A DNA stretch of 64,000 bases, from assembly GCA_016715945.1 (NCBI GenBank), contig JADJXJ010000001.1:620001-684000 (forward strand), in the 5' to 3' direction. The position numbers and the translations under genes are program-made. The DNA comes from Bacteroidota bacterium (GTDB taxonomy: Bacteria > Bacteroidota > Bacteroidia > Bacteroidales > F082). The stretch's first letter is position 1, and every line of letters starts with the position of its first letter. This document shows, in pieces, positions 10,086-18,314 of the stretch. The notes under the pieces were generated by a model. It had not been told where the DNA came from and made no database searches. It worked only from the letters and a program-made list of their open reading frames with translations.

Positions 10086-10107
10086 AAACGATTGCGAAAA
10101 ATCGTTT
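10086..10107. promoter_or_regulatory. Perfect inverted repeat, possible operator
   Basis: AAACGATT, six bases, AATCGTTT. It is a perfect 8-bp dyad in the 424-base gap between the divergent glycogen operon and the S9 peptidase gene. No T-run follows, so it is more like a regulator site than a terminator. The bound protein is unknown. Apart from this and the two promoters, nothing else is evident in the gap. Confidence 0.35.
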
Positions 10108-10302
10108 AGTTCGCTCCCATCAACTTATGAATGTCAAACCTCGAATTTTCAGGCCAGTAATTTGTGAAAGGTATTTTTCAACCTTTTTGTGACGAAAGGT
10201 TCTTGTTTCATCGGACTGGCCAGAGAAATGCCGTCGTTGCCTTTTGCAAATCTGTATCAACCGCCAACTTGCCTTGCAGCGCCGGAGCGGAAATCCTTTA
10301 CT

Positions 10303-10310
10303 TACATTTG
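10303..10310 (+). promoter_or_regulatory. Candidate -7 element for the S9 peptidase gene
   Basis: TACATTTG matches TAnnTTTG and lies 35 bases before ATG 10346. No -33 TTTG is found at the usual distance (the nearest TTG is 26 bases away), so the call is moderate. It favours the ATG at 10346 over an upstream TTG start. Confidence 0.45.
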
Positions 10311-10345
10311 TCAGTAACTTATGGTTTAACTTCAATTTTCCCCAC

Positions 10346-13105
10346 ATGAAAAATCTGACCACCATACTGATGCTCACATTGCTGCCATTGTGGACAGCAG
10401 CTCAAAACTGCCGGGCGTTCAGTTTGCCTGATTACGACCGTTGGCACGACATTAACTCTTTGAAAATCAAAAACGACGGGAGTCTTGTGACCTGGGAATG
10501 GAATCCGCAGAAAGGCGATGGAAAATTGATCGTTTACCTCACCTCAACTGGTGCATACGATACCCTTTACCGGGGCTACGATGCGGCATTTCTGCCTGCA
10601 AATCAGGGAGTAGTGGCCAAAATTAAACCTTACAGGGAGCTCATCAGAAAACAAACCCTCGACGGGGTGAAAAAAGACAAGCAAACCAAGGACTCTCTGG
10701 TTGTGCGTATGTACAGTCCCGATACCACACTGAAATTGGAGGGCGTTCGTTCCTACAAAGTCCCGGAAAAAGCAGGAGCGCTTGTTGCCTGGCTGTTCGA
10801 CGAAAACTATGGTCCGAAAGTTGATACGGCCAGACAGGACAGCAGCGCCAGGCCGGTGAAAAAACCAACGCGGCTTAAACAGGCAGGTAAAGTGTACACA
10901 ATGGGAGTGCTTAATACCAGCACTTTAGAAACCATTTACTTTACCAATGTAAGCGATTATGCATTCAGCCGTGAGGGTGTGCTGTCGTACGTGACCCAGA
11001 ACGACAGGGGCGACAGCAGCTTTGTGTGGTTATGGTCCGAAAAACAGCCGGCGCCTGTGCGCATTGATGCCCGTACGGGCTGGATGAGCCAACTTTCATC
11101 CGATCCGGCCGGCCGGCAATGGGCTTTCCTGCATACTGCCGACACCAGCAAACGTAAGATGTACAGCCTTTGGTATTACAACCAGTCCAGCCCGCCGGTG
11201 CGCATGCTGGCCGACAGCAACCACAGGTCTATACCAGATGGGTTGTGCATCAGCCCCGATTATATGCCCCGGTTTTCCGACGATGGCACAGCGCTTTATT
11301 TTGGTCTCGGGCGAAAACCGGCGCCATTGTCGAAAGATACACTCACACCCGACGAAAAGGTGAGTCTCGACATCTGGCACTGGAAAGATGGTCAGCTGCA
11401 GAGCCAGCAACTGAAAAACCTCGACAGGGAGCAAAAACGCACCTGGCTGGCCGTGTACTATCCTGCCAGAAACAGCCTTTTGCCCTTGGGTACCGGGCCG
11501 GAAATCGACCTGAGTCCGAACCTGAAAAATCACCCGCAGGTCATGATTGGCGTGGATCCACGTCTGTATGAGCAGCTATCGAGCTGGGAACAAACGCGTT
11601 ATGCAGACATCTGGATGGTCAATCGCATCACCGGCCAAAAACGCCTGCTTTTGCAAAAGCACAACAGCATTTATAGCCTGTCGCCCGACGGGCTGTATTT
11701 GCTTTATTACCAGATACCCGACAGCTCGTGGTATAGCCTCGAACTGAAAACCAATCTTTCTTTGCGCCTAACAAATGCGGAAGATGTTTTTTATGACGAA
11801 CGGAACGATATCCCGCAACCGGCTTCAGCCGCTGGCCTGGTAGGTTGGCGCGATGCCACCACGGCCCTTGTGAACAGTTCGGGCAAACTGTGGCTGCTCG
11901 ACCTGACCGGTAAAAAACGGCCACAATCGTTCGCTGCACCCGAAAACACCATTGTCCGTGCCATTGTTGCCGACCGCGACGAACCATATCTTCCTGAGGT
12001 ACTTCCGCTTACGATTTACCACAAACGCACTAAAGCCATGGCCATCGGACGTTTGGCGCTAACATCCATGCAATTCATCATGAACGACTTTGAGCCATTC
12101 CATTACTCCCGTTTTCAGAAAGCCAGAGAGCGCGAACTGTATGTGTACACCGCTGAGAATTACTCCGTTTATCCCGACTTGCGTCTTACAAATGACCTGA
12201 TGCAGCCTGGCAGGCCAATATCCGATGCCAACCCCTGGAAAGAAGAATATTGCCGTGGCAAGGTTGAGCTTGTTGGCTGGCGGTCGTTCAATGGCGACCA
12301 GCTGGAAGGGCTGCTCTACTACCCGGCCAATTTTAATCCTGAGCAGGCTTACCCGATGATTGTGTACTTCTATGAGCAGCACAGCGACGGATTGCATCGT
12401 TACCTGATGCCCAGGCCCTCGCGCTCCACGGTTAATATTCCTGAATACACCTCGCGCGGCTATTTTGTGTTCACTCCCGATATACGCTATCGTGATGGCT
12501 TTCCGGGCAAGAGCGCCTACGACGCAGTGATCAGCGGCACCCAAAGCCTGATCGAACGTTATCCGTTCATCAACCCGCAACGGCTTGGTATTCAAGGACA
12601 AAGCTGGGGTGGGTACCAAACCGCCTGGCTCATAACGCAAACCGGAATGTTCAGGGCCGCCATGGCAGGTGCGCCGGTAAGCAACATGACCAGCGCTTAT
12701 GGCGGCATCAGGTACGAATCGGGGGTGGTGAGGCAGTTTCAATACGAGCAGGGCCAAAGCCGCATCGGCGGGAGCCTGTGGGAAAACTTGCCGCTTTACA
12801 TCGAAAACTCTCCTTTATTCTATGCCGACCGCGTTACCACGCCCCTGCTCATCATGTCGAACGACAACGACGGGGCAGTGCCATGGACGCAGGGCATCGA
12901 GCTGTTTACTGCACTCAGACGACTTGGCAAACCTGCATGGATGCTCAACTACAACAATGCCCCGCACAACCTCAGCCGGAGGGCCGACATGGAGGATTTC
13001 ACCCTTCGCCTGCAGCAGTTTTTCGACCATTACCTGATGGATGCCCCCATGCCGGATTGGATGGAAAAAGGAGTTCCGGCAATTGAAAAGGCCCGACGAC
13101 AGTAA
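10346..13105 (+). CDS. Secreted S9 family serine peptidase (prolyl-oligopeptidase type)
   Basis: 919 residues from ATG 10346, chosen because it opens a signal peptide (MKNLTTILMLTLLPLWTAAQ) and follows a -7 element. A TTG start at 10244 would add 34 residues that do not look like any protein. The N-terminal two thirds should form the beta-propeller. The C-terminal alpha/beta hydrolase domain shows the nucleophile in GIQGQSWGGYQT, the Asp in SNDNDGAVPW and the His in NNAPHNLSRR. The enzyme probably cleaves peptides in the periplasm, in line with a proteolytic lifestyle and the neighbouring amino-acid catabolism genes. It is monocistronic and ends at a bidirectional terminator. Confidence 0.92.
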   Translation: MKNLTTILMLTLLPLWTAAQNCRAFSLPDYDRWHDINSLKIKNDGSLVTWEWNPQKGDGKLIVYLTSTGAYDTLYRGYDAAFLPANQGVVAKIKPYRELIRKQTLDGVKKDKQTKDSLVVRMYSPDTTLKLEGVRSYKVPEKAGALVAWLFDENYGPKVDTARQDSSARPVKKPTRLKQAGKVYTMGVLNTSTLETIYFTNVSDYAFSREGVLSYVTQNDRGDSSFVWLWSEKQPAPVRIDARTGWMSQLSSDPAGRQWAFLHTADTSKRKMYSLWYYNQSSPPVRMLADSNHRSIPDGLCISPDYMPRFSDDGTALYFGLGRKPAPLSKDTLTPDEKVSLDIWHWKDGQLQSQQLKNLDREQKRTWLAVYYPARNSLLPLGTGPEIDLSPNLKNHPQVMIGVDPRLYEQLSSWEQTRYADIWMVNRITGQKRLLLQKHNSIYSLSPDGLYLLYYQIPDSSWYSLELKTNLSLRLTNAEDVFYDERNDIPQPASAAGLVGWRDATTALVNSSGKLWLLDLTGKKRPQSFAAPENTIVRAIVADRDEPYLPEVLPLTIYHKRTKAMAIGRLALTSMQFIMNDFEPFHYSRFQKARERELYVYTAENYSVYPDLRLTNDLMQPGRPISDANPWKEEYCRGKVELVGWRSFNGDQLEGLLYYPANFNPEQAYPMIVYFYEQHSDGLHRYLMPRPSRSTVNIPEYTSRGYFVFTPDIRYRDGFPGKSAYDAVISGTQSLIERYPFINPQRLGIQGQSWGGYQTAWLITQTGMFRAAMAGAPVSNMTSAYGGIRYESGVVRQFQYEQGQSRIGGSLWENLPLYIENSPLFYADRVTTPLLIMSNDNDGAVPWTQGIELFTALRRLGKPAWMLNYNNAPHNLSRRADMEDFTLRLQQFFDHYLMDAPMPDWMEKGVPAIEKARRQ

Positions 13106-13178
13106 GTTGCTGTAAGATATCAACTTAAAGTAGCACAACTAAACCGGCCGTTTATCTGGAGTGTGCTGCAAGGGACAA

Positions 13179-13210
13179 AAAAGGCTGCCAGATCAAGGAG
13201 GCAGCCTTTT
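13179..13210. terminator. Bidirectional terminator between convergent genes
   Basis: An 11-bp stem (AAAAGGCTGCC, 10-base loop, GGCAGCCTTTT) with T-runs in both directions. It serves the S9 gene from the left and the oxidoreductase operon from the right. Confidence 0.85.
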
Positions 13211-13236
13211 ATTGTTGGTGTTGGTTAATGAAGCAT

Positions 13237-13788
13237 TTAATTCAGGCGGTAAGCTTTCAGGTTATCCATGCCAATGTGGATGGCTTGTTCGTTTAGCGGG
13301 ATGAGTTTGTGGTAGCGTTCCGGCAAAGATTTTTTCAGGCCAAGGATCACATTCTCAAGTTCTACCACTGGTTTGACTTTAAGAAAGGCCCCGAGTACAA
13401 TCATGTTGAAAATCTTGGTGTTGCCTGTTTCGGCGGCCAATCGCGCACCTTCGATCTGGTAGATGTTGATATCCGTGCGAACGGGATGACGGGTAATGCC
13501 GTTGGGGTCATAGAGCAGCACACCTCCGGGTTTTACTGATTTTTCGAATTTGTCCATCGACTGCTGGTTGAGGATGATGGCGGTATCGAAAAAGTTGAGA
13601 ATGGGCGAGCTGATGCGTTCGTCGCTGAGTATGACGGTAACGTTGGCAGTGCCACCGCGCATTTCGGGACCATAGGATGGCATCCAGCTCACCTCCTGGT
13701 TTTGCATGATGCCGCCATAAGCCAGGATTTTGCCCATGGACAACACGCCCTGACCGCCAAAGCCTGCGATGATGATTTCTTCTGTCAT
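13237..13788 (-). CDS. 2-oxoacid:ferredoxin oxidoreductase, gamma subunit
   Basis: 183 residues of the POR/KGOR gamma family. IIIAGFGGQGVLSMGKILA at the N-terminus is the domain's glycine-rich signature, and SWMPSYGPEMRGGTANVTV is the conserved mid-domain stretch. The subunit helps bind coenzyme A and completes the enzyme that oxidatively decarboxylates 2-oxoacids to acyl-CoA with ferredoxin reduction in the cytoplasm. It is the last gene of the four-gene operon, nine bases after the beta subunit, and its transcript ends at the shared hairpin. Confidence 0.92.
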   Translation of the reverse strand: MTEEIIIAGFGGQGVLSMGKILAYGGIMQNQEVSWMPSYGPEMRGGTANVTVILSDERISSPILNFFDTAIILNQQSMDKFEKSVKPGGVLLYDPNGITRHPVRTDINIYQIEGARLAAETGNTKIFNMIVLGAFLKVKPVVELENVILGLKKSLPERYHKLIPLNEQAIHIGMDNLKAYRLN

Positions 13789-13797
13789 ACCTGTCGA

Positions 13798-14592
13798 TTA
13801 TTTTGCGTTAATCAAATTGCCATCAACCTTGATGTCGCCAAGCGGATAGAAAGGAAACATGTTTTCTTCCATCCATTTGTTGGCATCGTTTGGCGTCATT
13901 TTCCAACCCGAGTTGCAGTTCGATACGATTTCGACGAACGAGAGCCCCGGTTTTTTGTCGCGCTGGTTTTCGAACGCTTTTTTGATGGCTTTCTTTGCCC
14001 TGCGCACAGCAGCCGGGGTGTGTACAGCCTGCCGGCTGACGAAATAGGTGCCGGGCAGTTGGGCTACCAGCTCAGTGATTTTGAGCGGGTTACCCATCAA
14101 ATGGGTGTCGCGGCCATAGGGCGAGGTGGACGACTTCATGCCCGGCAGGGTAGTGGGGGCCATTTGTCCGCCTGTCATGCCATAGATGCCGTTGTTGATA
14201 AAGATGATTACGATGTTTTCGCCTCTGTTGCAGGCATGGATGGTCTCGCTGGTGCCTATCGCCGCCAGGTCGCCGTCGCCCTGATAGGTAAACACGATTT
14301 TGTCGGGCCACACCCTTTTGATGCCTGTGGCAACTGCAGGTGCGCGTCCGTGCGCTGCCTGGGTCATGTCGATGTTCATAAACTCATAGGCCAGCACCGA
14401 GCAGCCCACAGGCGCTACGCCAATGGTATCTTCCTCAAGACCAAGTTCTTCAATCACCTCCATGATCACCCTGTGGGCTGTGCCATGGCCGCAGCCAGGG
14501 CAATAGGAGAGGGGCTTGTCGGTGAGCAGTTCTGTCTTTTTGTAAACCAGGTTTTCCGGTTTTACGATTTCTTCAAAACTTATGGTTGTCAT
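13798..14592 (-). CDS. 2-oxoacid:ferredoxin oxidoreductase, beta (TPP-binding) subunit
   Basis: 264 residues. The TPP/Mg motif runs from GDGDLAAIGTSE to INNGIYGMTGGQ. CPGCGHG near residue 32 and GVAPVGCSV provide the cysteines commonly seen in this subunit. It carries the thiamine diphosphate centre of the complex. It follows the alpha subunit by four bases. Order and length fit the VorB-type enzymes of Bacteroidales, which act on branched-chain 2-oxoacids or 2-oxoglutarate; sequence alone does not separate these. Confidence 0.93.
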   Translation of the reverse strand: MTTISFEEIVKPENLVYKKTELLTDKPLSYCPGCGHGTAHRVIMEVIEELGLEEDTIGVAPVGCSVLAYEFMNIDMTQAAHGRAPAVATGIKRVWPDKIVFTYQGDGDLAAIGTSETIHACNRGENIVIIFINNGIYGMTGGQMAPTTLPGMKSSTSPYGRDTHLMGNPLKITELVAQLPGTYFVSRQAVHTPAAVRRAKKAIKKAFENQRDKKPGLSFVEIVSNCNSGWKMTPNDANKWMEENMFPFYPLGDIKVDGNLINAK

Positions 14593-14596
14593 TGCT

Positions 14597-15682
14597 TCAG
14601 CCTCCTATGATTTTTTCTTCCATGGCCTGGAGTACTTCTTCGGGGGTATGCACCACCCCTCCAAACCTTCCGAAGTGTTCCACTTTTGCACAGCCTTTCA
14701 CGGCAAGCATCACATCTTCCACCATTTGTCCGGCGCTCATTTCCACAGCCAGCCAGCCTTTGACGCCTTTTTTGCAGTATTCCTGCAAGGCTTTGGAGGG
14801 GAAGGGGAAAAGGGTGATCAGGCGGACGAGCCCGGCCCTGATGCCTTTTTTGCGGGCCAGCTGAACTGCTTTCTGGGCGATGCGGGCACTTGAACCGTAG
14901 GCAACAAAGATGTACTCGGCATCTTCGCACTGGATGGCTTCGTACCGCACCTCATTTTGTTCGATGAGCCGGTATTTTTCCTGCAGATGCTTGTTGTGTT
15001 TTTCCATTTCGTGCGCCTCGAGGTCGAGCGAGGTGATGATCCGGCGTTGTGTACCTTTTTTCTTGCCCGTGGTAGCCCAGGGGTAACGCTCGATGACTTC
15101 CTGGTCGGTGAGTCGGGGAATCGGGTCGAAAAGTTCCACTTTTTCCATCATCTGACCGATGATGCCATCGGAGAGGATGAGCACGGCAATGCGGTATTTG
15201 AAGGCCAAATCGAAGCCAAGCTTCACAAAATCAGCCATTTCCTGCACCGAGGCCGGAGCCAGCACAATCTGCCGGTAGTCGCCATGTCCGCCGCCTTTTA
15301 CGCTTTGGAAATAGTCGGCTTGCGAGGGTTGGATGGTTCCCAGTCCCGGACCTCCGCGCACCACATTGGCATACACACAGGGCAGCTCGGCACCTGCAAT
15401 ATACGAAAGACCTTCCTGCTTGAGGCTGATGCCCGGACTTGAGGAAGTGGTCATAACTTTTTTTCCTGCCCCTGCAGCTCCATAGACCATGTTGATTGCC
15501 GCCACCTCACTTTCGGCCTGCAGCACCACCATGCCGGTTCGCTCCCAGGGTTTTTCGGCCATCAGATACTCAATCACCTCCGACTGCGGAGTGATCGGAT
15601 ATCCGAAATAGGCGTCGGCACCGGCACGGATGGCCGCCTCAGCCAATGCCTCATTCCCTTTCATCAGACGAAGTTCGCCCAT
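14597..15682 (-). CDS. vorB: 2-oxoacid:ferredoxin oxidoreductase, alpha subunit (VorB type)
   Basis: 361 residues. MKGNEALAEAAIRAGADAYFGYPITPQ is the conserved substrate-binding N-terminus, and GISLKQEGLSYIAGAELPCV and VVRGGPGLGTIQPSQADY are typical of the pyruvate-flavodoxin oxidoreductase alpha domain. It matches proteins usually called 3-methyl-2-oxobutanoate dehydrogenase subunit VorB, so valine, leucine and isoleucine keto acids are the likely substrates (inference from family naming). It sits 21 bases after the ferredoxin-like gene. Confidence 0.9.
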   Translation of the reverse strand: MGELRLMKGNEALAEAAIRAGADAYFGYPITPQSEVIEYLMAEKPWERTGMVVLQAESEVAAINMVYGAAGAGKKVMTTSSSPGISLKQEGLSYIAGAELPCVYANVVRGGPGLGTIQPSQADYFQSVKGGGHGDYRQIVLAPASVQEMADFVKLGFDLAFKYRIAVLILSDGIIGQMMEKVELFDPIPRLTDQEVIERYPWATTGKKKGTQRRIITSLDLEAHEMEKHNKHLQEKYRLIEQNEVRYEAIQCEDAEYIFVAYGSSARIAQKAVQLARKKGIRAGLVRLITLFPFPSKALQEYCKKGVKGWLAVEMSAGQMVEDVMLAVKGCAKVEHFGRFGGVVHTPEEVLQAMEEKIIGG

Positions 15683-15703
15683 AATGCTTTATTTAATAAG
15701 TGA

Positions 15704-15931
15704 TTAACTGAGTTTTACTTTGTAAACGGTGATCACCCCGTCGGGACAAACGATGGCGCAGTTGGCACATCCGATGCACTCGTCGGGTTTTTCCATATAG
15801 GCGTAATTGTAGCCTTTGCCGTTTACCTCTGCTGCCAGGCTGATGACTTCGGTAGGACAGGCGGGAATGCACACACCGCATCCTTTGCATTTCTGCACAT
15901 CAACCACTATGGCGCCTTTGACCTTTGCCAT
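15704..15931 (-). CDS. 2-oxoacid:ferredoxin oxidoreductase, delta (2x[4Fe-4S]) subunit
   Basis: 75 residues with two complete cluster motifs, CKGCGVCIPACP and CIGCANCAIVCP, so it carries electrons from the TPP centre to free ferredoxin. ATG 15931 gives MAKVKGAIVVDVQKC, the usual start. A TTG three codons upstream keeps the frame open but has no support. It is the first gene of the operon. Confidence 0.93.
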   Translation of the reverse strand: MAKVKGAIVVDVQKCKGCGVCIPACPTEVISLAAEVNGKGYNYAYMEKPDECIGCANCAIVCPDGVITVYKVKLS

Positions 15932-15958
15932 GGATAACAATGTTTTTTATTTCACAAA

Positions 15959-15966
15959 CAAATCTA
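15959..15966 (-). promoter_or_regulatory. -7 element for the oxidoreductase operon
   Basis: On the minus strand TAGATTTG, matching TAnnTTTG, 28 bases before the ATG at 15931. No clear -33 TTTG is seen at normal spacing. Confidence 0.45.
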
Positions 15967-16143
15967 CACAATCGCTTGCAGTGGCTAAGCACCTGCATCA
16001 GCAAAATTGCCTGCCGGAACGTAATTTATAAGTGTTTTAAACAATTTATTTTCCCGGCCCTTTAAATTAGCTGTCATACGAACTATTCAGAGACGTCTAA
16101 GTTATTGAAAAACAATGTGATGCAAGGTAGTTTCAAATCTTGT

Positions 16144-17493
16144 TCATTCCGTTAACGGATGATCGGCATGGAAACATTTCAGGCGGTATTCCAGGTCGGG
16201 AAACTGCGAGGGCTGGATGAGCGAGGTGCAGGCACGGATGCCTTCGGTGCGCTGGCTTCCGGTGATGTCGAGCGAGATGGCGCTGATGCCATAGTAAAGC
16301 ATTTCCTCCAGCAGATCGACACCGCTGAATCCCGGATAGGAATAGGTGAAGTAAAAGCCGTCGGCAATGGGCTTGTCTTCGTCCATATCATACACAATCC
16401 TGAAGCCGTTGTCGGTGAAAAGTTTTTTCATAACGGCGGCTTTGTCGCCATACACCTTCACAGCTTCCACGAAATTGAAAATGCCGTCGTTGGCTTGTTT
16501 GAGCAATGCCGTCAGGGCATATTGGGCTGAATGCGATGTGCCAGAACTGAGCGGATAAAGATTGCCAAAAATCATGGTGTATCCGAAGCAATCGCTATTG
16601 TAGTAGCGTTTCAGGTCGGGATAGCAGCGTGCAGCAAGGGCATCGCTCAGGAGCATCATGCCAATGCGCTCCCCTGCATAAGAGAAAGCTTTTGAACTGG
16701 AAATGAGGAGGATGTATTTGTCGGTATAGTGAGCCACACTGGGTTGGTAAGGAGGAAGTCCGGGCTTACTGTAGTCCTGGCGGAAGTCCATCCCGAAATA
16801 GGCCAGGTCTTCAATCACCACTACGTCATATTTGTCGGCCAGTTCGGCAATAATGCGCAGCTCTTTTTCGGTAAAGCAGATCCAGCTGGGGTTGTTGGGG
16901 TTGCTGTAAATCAGCGAGTGGATGTGGCCCTTGGACAAATATTCTTCGAGTTTTGGCCGCAGTGCATCCCCCCTGTAATCGTACACATCAAAAGTCTCAT
17001 ACTTGATATTGAGCACTTTATGCTGTTGCTTGTGCACAGGAAAGCCAGGGTCGATGAATAATGTGGTATCCCTGTTGGCATGAATCCGGCTCAGGGTGAG
17101 GAATGCCGCAAAACTTCCCTGCATCGAGCCAACGGTAGGCAGGCAGTTGTCCGGACTGATGTCGATGTCGAGAAACAGTTTTGCAAACCTGGCAATCTCC
17201 TGCTTCAGAGGTGCAATACCTTGAATATCAGGATATATTGCGGCAACTCCCTTGTTCAGAGCTTCAATCTGGGCATCAACACCTACCCGGGCAGGAGGCA
17301 GTCCGGGTATGCCCATCTCCATGCGGATAAACTTCTGTCCTGTGGCTTGTTCTATCTGATCAACCAGTTTTTTGATCTCGCGTATGGATGCCCGTCCGAT
17401 TTTCGGGATGCCGGATTTCCTGATCAGGTCGTCAACTATTGTAGCATCTATTGGGGTTTTGGATCGGGTGGAAGAATGCTGCGCTGTGTGCAT
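16144..17493 (-). CDS. PLP-dependent aminotransferase (class I/II)
   Basis: 449 residues, fold type I. The PLP Lys lies in SSSKAFSYAGERIGMM. SNPNNPSW and VIEDLAYFGMD are the conserved cofactor-contact segments, and an Arg in GIRACTS would bind the substrate carboxylate. It transfers the amino group from an amino acid to a 2-oxoacid; the specific substrate is not evident. The product type matches the substrate of the 2-oxoacid oxidoreductase encoded just downstream, and an acyl-CoA synthetase lies just upstream, so a role in amino-acid fermentation is likely. It has its own promoter. Confidence 0.9.
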   Translation of the reverse strand: MHTAQHSSTRSKTPIDATIVDDLIRKSGIPKIGRASIREIKKLVDQIEQATGQKFIRMEMGIPGLPPARVGVDAQIEALNKGVAAIYPDIQGIAPLKQEIARFAKLFLDIDISPDNCLPTVGSMQGSFAAFLTLSRIHANRDTTLFIDPGFPVHKQQHKVLNIKYETFDVYDYRGDALRPKLEEYLSKGHIHSLIYSNPNNPSWICFTEKELRIIAELADKYDVVVIEDLAYFGMDFRQDYSKPGLPPYQPSVAHYTDKYILLISSSKAFSYAGERIGMMLLSDALAARCYPDLKRYYNSDCFGYTMIFGNLYPLSSGTSHSAQYALTALLKQANDGIFNFVEAVKVYGDKAAVMKKLFTDNGFRIVYDMDEDKPIADGFYFTYSYPGFSGVDLLEEMLYYGISAISLDITGSQRTEGIRACTSLIQPSQFPDLEYRLKCFHADHPLTE

Positions 17494-17519
17494 ACCGTGA
17501 TAGTTTGTTAAGGATTACA

Positions 17520-17553
17520 CAAATGTAGGCAAAAGCCATAAACGCTTTGCAAA
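17520..17553 (-). promoter_or_regulatory. Promoter of the aminotransferase gene
   Basis: Minus-strand TTTG (17553-17550), 22-base spacer, TACATTTG (17527-17520). This gives a leader of about 20 bases before the ATG at 17493. Confidence 0.65.
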
Positions 17554-17592
17554 CGATTGCAGCCATGGTCTAATTTAAAATGATTTTAATCT

Positions 17593-17610
17593 CCGGCCAA
17601 AACCGGCCGG
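17593..17610 (-). terminator. GC hairpin after the membrane-protein gene, possible terminator
   Basis: Perfect 6-bp stem CCGGCC/GGCCGG with loop AAAACC, 16 bases past the stop at 17626. The following minus-strand sequence is AT-rich but lacks a clean T-run. Confidence 0.35.
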
Positions 17611-17625
17611 TGGCAGAAAGCCGGG

Positions 17626-18312
17626 TTATTTCCGCTTCGCGGCCAGACTGAGTATCACGCCGAGTGCCACGCTCAGCAGGGCTGCAAACAACACCTGATG
17701 TTGTTCGGGAAGCAGGAAAGTGAGCGTATGCGCGGGGATCCAGAACAGCGGAATGGTTTTTTTGAAGACAAAATTCCAGAGGTTGTCCCAGTCGAGTGCA
17801 GGCAGGATGCGGCGAAAAGGTATGGGGATGATGAGCGCTTTCAGGCTGCCGTTGCAGGCAGCGATATGGGTGTCGGTGATGCGGTGAAAAGTCATCATCA
17901 CAGGTGCATAAATGGTATTCATGGCAGTGCTGATGGACAGTGCCGTGATAAATGATTTGAAGCTCAGCGGACCGGCCAGCGAGGCGCGTGCCCCTTCCAG
18001 ACCGAGGTATTCCACAAAAGTGGCAGTACCGGCCGAAAAGATAATGAAAGCCATTTTGATGGTGAGGCCGATGAAGCCCCATACCACGGCTTTGGGCAGC
18101 AGGCCGAAGCCCGGACGGTTGTATTCGCCTGTGCGCAACCGCAGGGCCAGGCTTTCGCCAAAGGTGGCCAGCAGGCCAAACTTGACAAAACTCATCCACA
18201 TGCCATGCGCTTCGTTCATCGTGTGGTACCATGCGCCTGCCTGTGGTACAAAAAGAAAGAGCATGGCGATCAGCAAGAGTGCGAAAATGAGGATCAGGTC
18301 GGCTTTTTTCAT
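17626..18312 (-). CDS. Integral membrane protein of unknown function (possible Mpv17/PMP22 relative)
   Basis: 228 residues with about five hydrophobic segments: 5-24 (start), a middle pair around GFIGLTIKMAFIIF, IPIPFRRILPALDW before a fourth, and a C-terminal pair ending LLSVALGVILSLAAKRK. The C-terminal arrangement, W-N-F followed by PLFWIPAHTLTFLLPEQHQ and a last helix, resembles the Mpv17/PMP22 family, but this is a weak recollection rather than a firm assignment. Its ATG is two bases after the stop of the acyl-CoA synthetase gene, so the two are co-transcribed and it may move or protect something linked to that pathway. Confidence 0.75.
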   Translation of the reverse strand: MKKADLILIFALLLIAMLFLFVPQAGAWYHTMNEAHGMWMSFVKFGLLATFGESLALRLRTGEYNRPGFGLLPKAVVWGFIGLTIKMAFIIFSAGTATFVEYLGLEGARASLAGPLSFKSFITALSISTAMNTIYAPVMMTFHRITDTHIAACNGSLKALIIPIPFRRILPALDWDNLWNFVFKKTIPLFWIPAHTLTFLLPEQHQVLFAALLSVALGVILSLAAKRK

Positions 18313-18314
18313 GG

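Noticed and set aside
10244..10345. Longer N-terminus of the S9 peptidase from a TTG codon
   Set aside because: A signal peptide starts at 10346 and a -7 element lies within the supposed extension.
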